Shown here one piece after another: positions 60,087 through 64,000 of a stretch of 64,000 nucleotides of DNA. Source of the DNA: Limanda limanda (lineage: Eukaryota > Chordata > Actinopteri > Pleuronectiformes > Pleuronectidae). The stretch is from NCBI RefSeq assembly GCF_963576545.1, contig NW_026870554.1:62001-126000 (forward strand), read 5' to 3'. A program made the position numbers and the translations under genes. Within the stretch, counting starts at the first letter, position 1. Each line of letters starts with the position of its first letter. The notes below the pieces were generated by a model. That model made no database searches. It was given only the letters and a program-made list of their open reading frames with translations, and was not told where the DNA came from.

Positions 60087-63000
60087 CCAAATGTCACTAA
60101 ACAGCTGGAAACGGGGAGATAAGCCTTTTTTGGAAGCATTGATTAAGATTTCTGACTTTTTCATCACATGTCAGCCCAAGTGTCAAAAAAGCGCTGGAAA
60201 CAGGGAGATCTGCCTTTTTTTTGGAAGAAAAGGTTATATTCTTGAATTTTTCATCACACATCATCCCAAATGTCACTAAACAGCTGGAAACGGGGAGATA
60301 AGCCTTTTTTGGAAGCAATGGTTAACATTTTGACTTTTTCATCACATATCAGCTCGTGTCAGAAAAGCGCTGGAAACAGGGAGATCTGCCGTTTTTTGGA
60401 AGAAAAGGTTAAATTCTTGAATTTTTCATCACACATCATCCCAAATGTCACTAAACAACTGGAAACGGGGAGATAAGCCTTTTTTGGAAGCATTGATTAA
60501 GATTTCTGACTTTTTCATCACATGTCAGCCCAAGTGTCAGAAAAGCGCTGGAAACAGGGAGATAAGCCTTTTTTGGAAGAAATGGTTAAATTCTTGAATT
60601 TTTCATCACACATCATCCCAAATGTCACTAAACAGCTGGAAACGGGGAGATAAGCCTTTTTTGGAAGCATTGATTAAGATTTCTGACTTTTTCATCACAT
60701 GTCAGCCCAAGTGTCAGAAAAGCGCTGGAAACAGGGAGATAAGCCTTTTTTGGAAAAAAAGGTTAAATTCTTGAATTTTTCATCACACATCATCCCAAAT
60801 GTCACTAAACAGCTGGAAACGGGGAGATAAGCCTTTTTTGGAAGCAATGGTTAACATTTTGACTTTTTCATCACATATCAGCTCCAGTGTCAGAAAAGCG
60901 CTGGAAACAGGGAGATCTGCCTTTTTTTGGAAGAAAAGGTTAAATTCTTGAATTTTTCATCACACATCATCCCAAATGTCACTAAACAGCTGGAAACGGG
61001 GAGATAAGCCTTTTTTGGAAGCATTGATTAAGATTTCTGACTTTTTCATCACATGTCAGCCCAAGTGTCAGAAAAGCGCTGGAAACAGGGAGATAAGCCT
61101 TTTTTGGAAGAAAAGGTTAAATTCTTGAATTTTTCATCACACATCATCCCAAATGTCACTAAACAGCTGGAAACGGGGAGATAAGCCTTTTTTGGAAGCA
61201 ATGGTTAACATTTTGACTTTTTCATCACATATCAGCTCCATTGTCAGAAAAGCGCTGGAAACAGGGAGATCTGCCTTTTTTTGGAAGAAAAGGTTAAATT
61301 CTTGAATTTTTCATCACACATCATCCCAAATGTCACTAAACAGCTGGAAACGGGGAGATAAGCCTTTTTTGGAAGCATTGATTAAGATTTCTGACTTTTT
61401 CATCACATGTCAGCCCAAGTGTCAGAAAAGCGCTGGAAACAGGGAGATAAGCCTTTTTTGGAAGAAATGGTTAAATTCTTGAATTTTTCATCACACATCA
61501 TCCCAAATGTCACTAAACAGCTGGAAACGGGGAGATAAGCCTTTTTTGGAAGCATTGATTAAGATTTCTGACTTTTTCATCACATGTCAGCCCAAGTGTC
61601 AAAAAAGCGCTGGAAACAGGGAGATCTGCCTTTTTTTGGAAGAAAAGGTTATATTCTTGAATTTTTCATCACACATCATCCCAAATGTCACTAAACAGCT
61701 GGCAACGGGGAGATAAGCCTTTTTTGGAAGCATTGATTAAGATTTCTGACTTTTTCATCACATGTCAGCCCAAGTGTCAAAAAAGCGCTGGAAACAGGGA
61801 GATCTGCCTTTTTTTGGAAGAAAAGGTTATTTTCTTGAATTTTTCATCACACATCATCCCAAATGTCACTAAACAGCTGGAAACGGGGAGATAAGCCTTT
61901 TTTGGAAGCAATGGTTAACATTTTGACTTTTTCATCACATATCAGCTCCAGTGTCAGAAAAGCGCTGGAAACAGGGAGATCTGCCTTTTTTTGGAAGAAA
62001 AGGTTAAATTCTTGAATTTTTCATCACACATCATCCCAAATGTCACTAAACAGCTGGAAACGGGGAGATAAGCCTTTTTTGGAAGCATTGATTAAGATTT
62101 CTGACTTTTTCATCACATGTCAGCCCAAGTGTCAGAAAAGCGCTGGAAACAGGGAGATAAGCCTTTTTTGGAAGAAATGGTTAAATTCTTGAATTTTTCA
62201 TCACACATCATCCCAAATGTCACTAAACAGCTGGAAACGGGGAGATAAGCCTTTTTTGGAAGCTTTGATTAAGATTTCTGACTTTTTCATCACATGTCAG
62301 CCCAAGTGTCAAAAAAGCGCTGGAAACAGGGAGATCTGCCTTTTTTTGGAAGAAAAGGTTATATTCTTGAATTTTTCATCACACATCATCCCAAATGTCA
62401 CTAAACAACTGGAAACGGGGAGATAAGCCATTTTTGGAAGCAATGGTTAACATTTTGACTTTTTCATCACATATCAGCTCCAGTGTCAGAAAAGCGCTGG
62501 AAACAGGGAGATCTGCCTTTTTTTGGAAGAAAAGGTTAAATTCTTGAATTTTTCATCACACATCATCCCAAATGTCACTAAACAGCTGGAAACGGGGAGA
62601 TAAGCCTTTTTTGGAAGCATTGATTAAGATTTCTGACTTTTTCATCACATGTCAGCCCAAGTGTCAGAAAAGCGCTGGAAACAGTGAGATAAGCCTTTTT
62701 TGGAAGAAATGGTTAAATTCTTGAATTTTTCATCACACATCATCCCAAATGTCACTAAACAGCTGGAAACGGGGAGATCAGCCTTTTTTGGAAGCATTGA
62801 TTAAGATTTCTGACTTTTTCATCACATGTCAGCCCAAGTGTCAGAAAAGCGCTGGAAACAGGGAGATCTGCCTTTTTTTGGAAGAAAAGGTTATATTCTT
62901 GAATTTTTCATCACACATCATCCCAAATGTCACTAAACAGCTGGAAACGGGGAGATAAGCCTTTTTTGGAAGCATTGATTAAGATTTCTGACTTTTTCAT

Positions 63001-64000
63001 CACATGTCAGCCCAAGTGTCAAAAAAGCGCTGGAAACAGGGAGATCTGCCTTTTTTTGGAAGAAAAGGTTATATTCTTGAATTTTTCATCACACATCATC
63101 CCAAATGTCACTAAACAGCTGGAAACGGGGAGATAAGCCTTTTTTGGAAGCATTGATTAAGATTTCTGACTTTTTCATCACATGTCAGCCCAAGTGTCAG
63201 AAAAGCGCTGGAAACAGGGAGATAAGCCTTTTTTGGAAGAAATGGTTAAATTCTTGAATTTTTCATCACACATCATACCAAATGTCACTAAACAGCTGGA
63301 AACGGGGAGATCAGCCTTTTTTGGAAGCATTGATTAAGATTTCTGACTTTTTCATCACATGTCAGCCCAAGTGTCAGAAAAGCGCTGGAAACAGGGAGAT
63401 CTGCCTTTTTTTGGAAGAAAAGGTTATATTCTTGAATTTTTCATCACACATCATCCCAAATGTCACTAAACAGCTGGAAACGGGGAGATAAGCCTTTTTT
63501 GGAAGCATTGATTAAGATTTCTGACTTTTTCATCACATGTCAGCCCAAGTGTCAGAAAAGCGCTGGAAACAGGGAGATAAGCCGTTTTTGGAAGAAATGG
63601 TTAAATTCTTGAATTTTTCATCACACATCATCCCAAATGTCACTAAACAGCTGGAAACGGGGAGATAAGCCTTTTTTGGAAGCATTGATTAAGATTTCTG
63701 ACTTTTTCATCACATGTCAGCTCAAGTGTCAAAAAACCGCTGGAAACAGGTAGATCTGCCTTTTTTTGGAAGAAAAGGTTATTTTCTTGAATTTTTCATC
63801 ACACATCATCCCAAATGTCACTAAACAGCTGGAAACGGGGAGATAAGCCTTTTTTGGAAGCATTGATTAAGATTTCTGACTTTTTCATCACATGTCAGCC
63901 CAAGTGTCAGAAAAGCGCTGGAAACAGGGAGATCTGCCTTTTTTTGGAAGAAAAGGTTATATTCTTGAATTTTTCATCACACATCATCCCAAATGTCACT
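60087..64000 (+). repeat. Right-hand mixed monomer zone, running off the window
   Basis: About 22 monomers, ending mid-monomer at base 64000. Markers include the eight-T tract near 60211, the 2-bp-deleted A2 at 60266, ACAACTGG near 60455 and 62405, GGAAAAAAAGG near 60755, CTCCATTGTCAG near 61237, AAGCTTTGATT near 62262, AAACAGTGAGAT near 62682 and AAACCGCTGG with AGGTAG near 63735. Several are shared with 24-27.5 kb. No non-satellite sequence appears, so the array edge is not reached. Confidence 0.82.

Larger units (their letters stand above)
1..64000 (+). repeat. Satellite DNA array, ~177-bp monomer, head to tail
   Basis: The window is filled edge to edge by one tandem repeat. The landmark CCAAATGTCACTAAACAGC recurs every 177 or 178 bp from base 1 to the end, always on the + strand, giving about 360 monomers. 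No other sequence class interrupts it. Monomers differ by a limited set of substitutions and 1-12 bp indels, and these variants recur in ordered multi-monomer patterns (HORs) of about 2, 4, 5, 7, 9, 16 and 25 monomers. Eukaryotic centromeric or pericentromeric satellites have this structure; that location is inferred, not shown. No gene, RNA gene, promoter or mobile element is supportable anywhere in the 64 kb. Confidence 0.98.

Noticed and set aside
1..64000. CRISPR array
   Set aside because: Repeats are regular, but there are no unique spacers: every base belongs to the repeat, the period is 177 bp and no cas genes are present.
1..64000. Human or primate alpha satellite
   Set aside because: The period is 177 rather than 171 bp, and apart from the GGAAACGGG core I do not recognise alpha-satellite sequence. 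The similarity is limited to the CENP-B-box-like stretch.
1..64000. Assignment to a specific organism or a named satellite family (for example the ~174-bp frog centromeric repeat)
   Set aside because: Length and AT content alone are not enough and I cannot compare the actual sequences here. A database search with the 177-bp monomer would decide it.
1..64000. Transposon or retroelement insertion, telomere repeat, tRNA or rRNA gene
   Set aside because: Scanning the monomer landmarks from start to end shows no gap larger than a normal monomer (apart from the 12-bp junction), no terminal repeats or target-site duplications, and no TTAGGG-like or tRNA-like sequence.
1..64000. Inverted segments within the array
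   Set aside because: The landmark strings appear only in the + orientation; I saw no reverse-complement stretch such as GATGATGTGTGATG.

Overview
The whole 64 kb window is one uninterrupted tandem satellite DNA array. About 360 copies of a ~177-bp monomer (observed range about 169-178 bp, plus one enlarged copy) run head to tail on the + strand. I found no inversion, unrelated insertion, transposon, RNA gene or credible protein gene. The array fills both window edges, so it continues beyond them. Hand-counted GC of the first monomer is 68/177 (38%). A long, homogeneous, near-nucleosome-length satellite with higher-order repeats (HORs) points to a eukaryotic centromeric or pericentromeric region. 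The species cannot be named. A motif resembling the CENP-B box weakly suggests an animal.

The monomer is an old dimer. Half A (positions 1-89) and half B (90-177) align at very roughly three quarters identity and share a GCTGGAAAC core, a GGGAGAT stretch, a T6-7 tract plus GGAAG, and a TTTCATCACA end. A-halves come in two main subtypes: A1 (GCATTGATTAAG...ATGTCAGCCCAAG) and A2 (GCAATGGTTAAC...ATATCAGCTCCAG). B-halves come in several subtypes, told apart by GATAAGCC / GATCTGCC / GATCGGCC / GATATGCC, by AAATGG / AAAAGG / AAATTG, and by TTAAATTC / TTATATTC / TTATTTTC / TTCTCGAA.

Layout, using these diagnostic variants. 1-2127 is a 7-monomer-type block that recurs at about 20.9-23.2 kb and 49.1-51.4 kb. 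2128-4606 holds 885-bp pentamers. 4607-6025 includes a 355-bp dimeric HOR. 6026-7803 holds two 889-bp pentamers. 8512-10991 repeats the 2.1-4.6 kb block. 11878-15065 carries a 1594-bp nonamer duplication. 15066-23937 holds ~1240-bp heptamers. 24063-27659 is a mixed zone with 355-bp dimers. 27660-30147 is another copy of 4961-7449. From 30384 to 52248 the array repeats 2187-24062 at an offset of 28.2 kb. 49995-57786 shows a 4428-bp (25-monomer) tandem unit. 58497-60086 repeats 52301-53890. 60266-64000 reuses variants of the 24.6-27.5 kb zone.

The biology here is sequence evolution, not a gene system. Nested segmental duplications, unequal exchange and conversion have occurred on scales from half a monomer (88 bp) to 28 kb. 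The most notable points are the 28.2-kb duplication, two different internal expansions that gave the same 35-monomer length in both copies, a 12-bp out-of-register junction at 16760, hybrid half-monomers at 11701, and complementary partial CENP-B-box-like sequences in the two halves.
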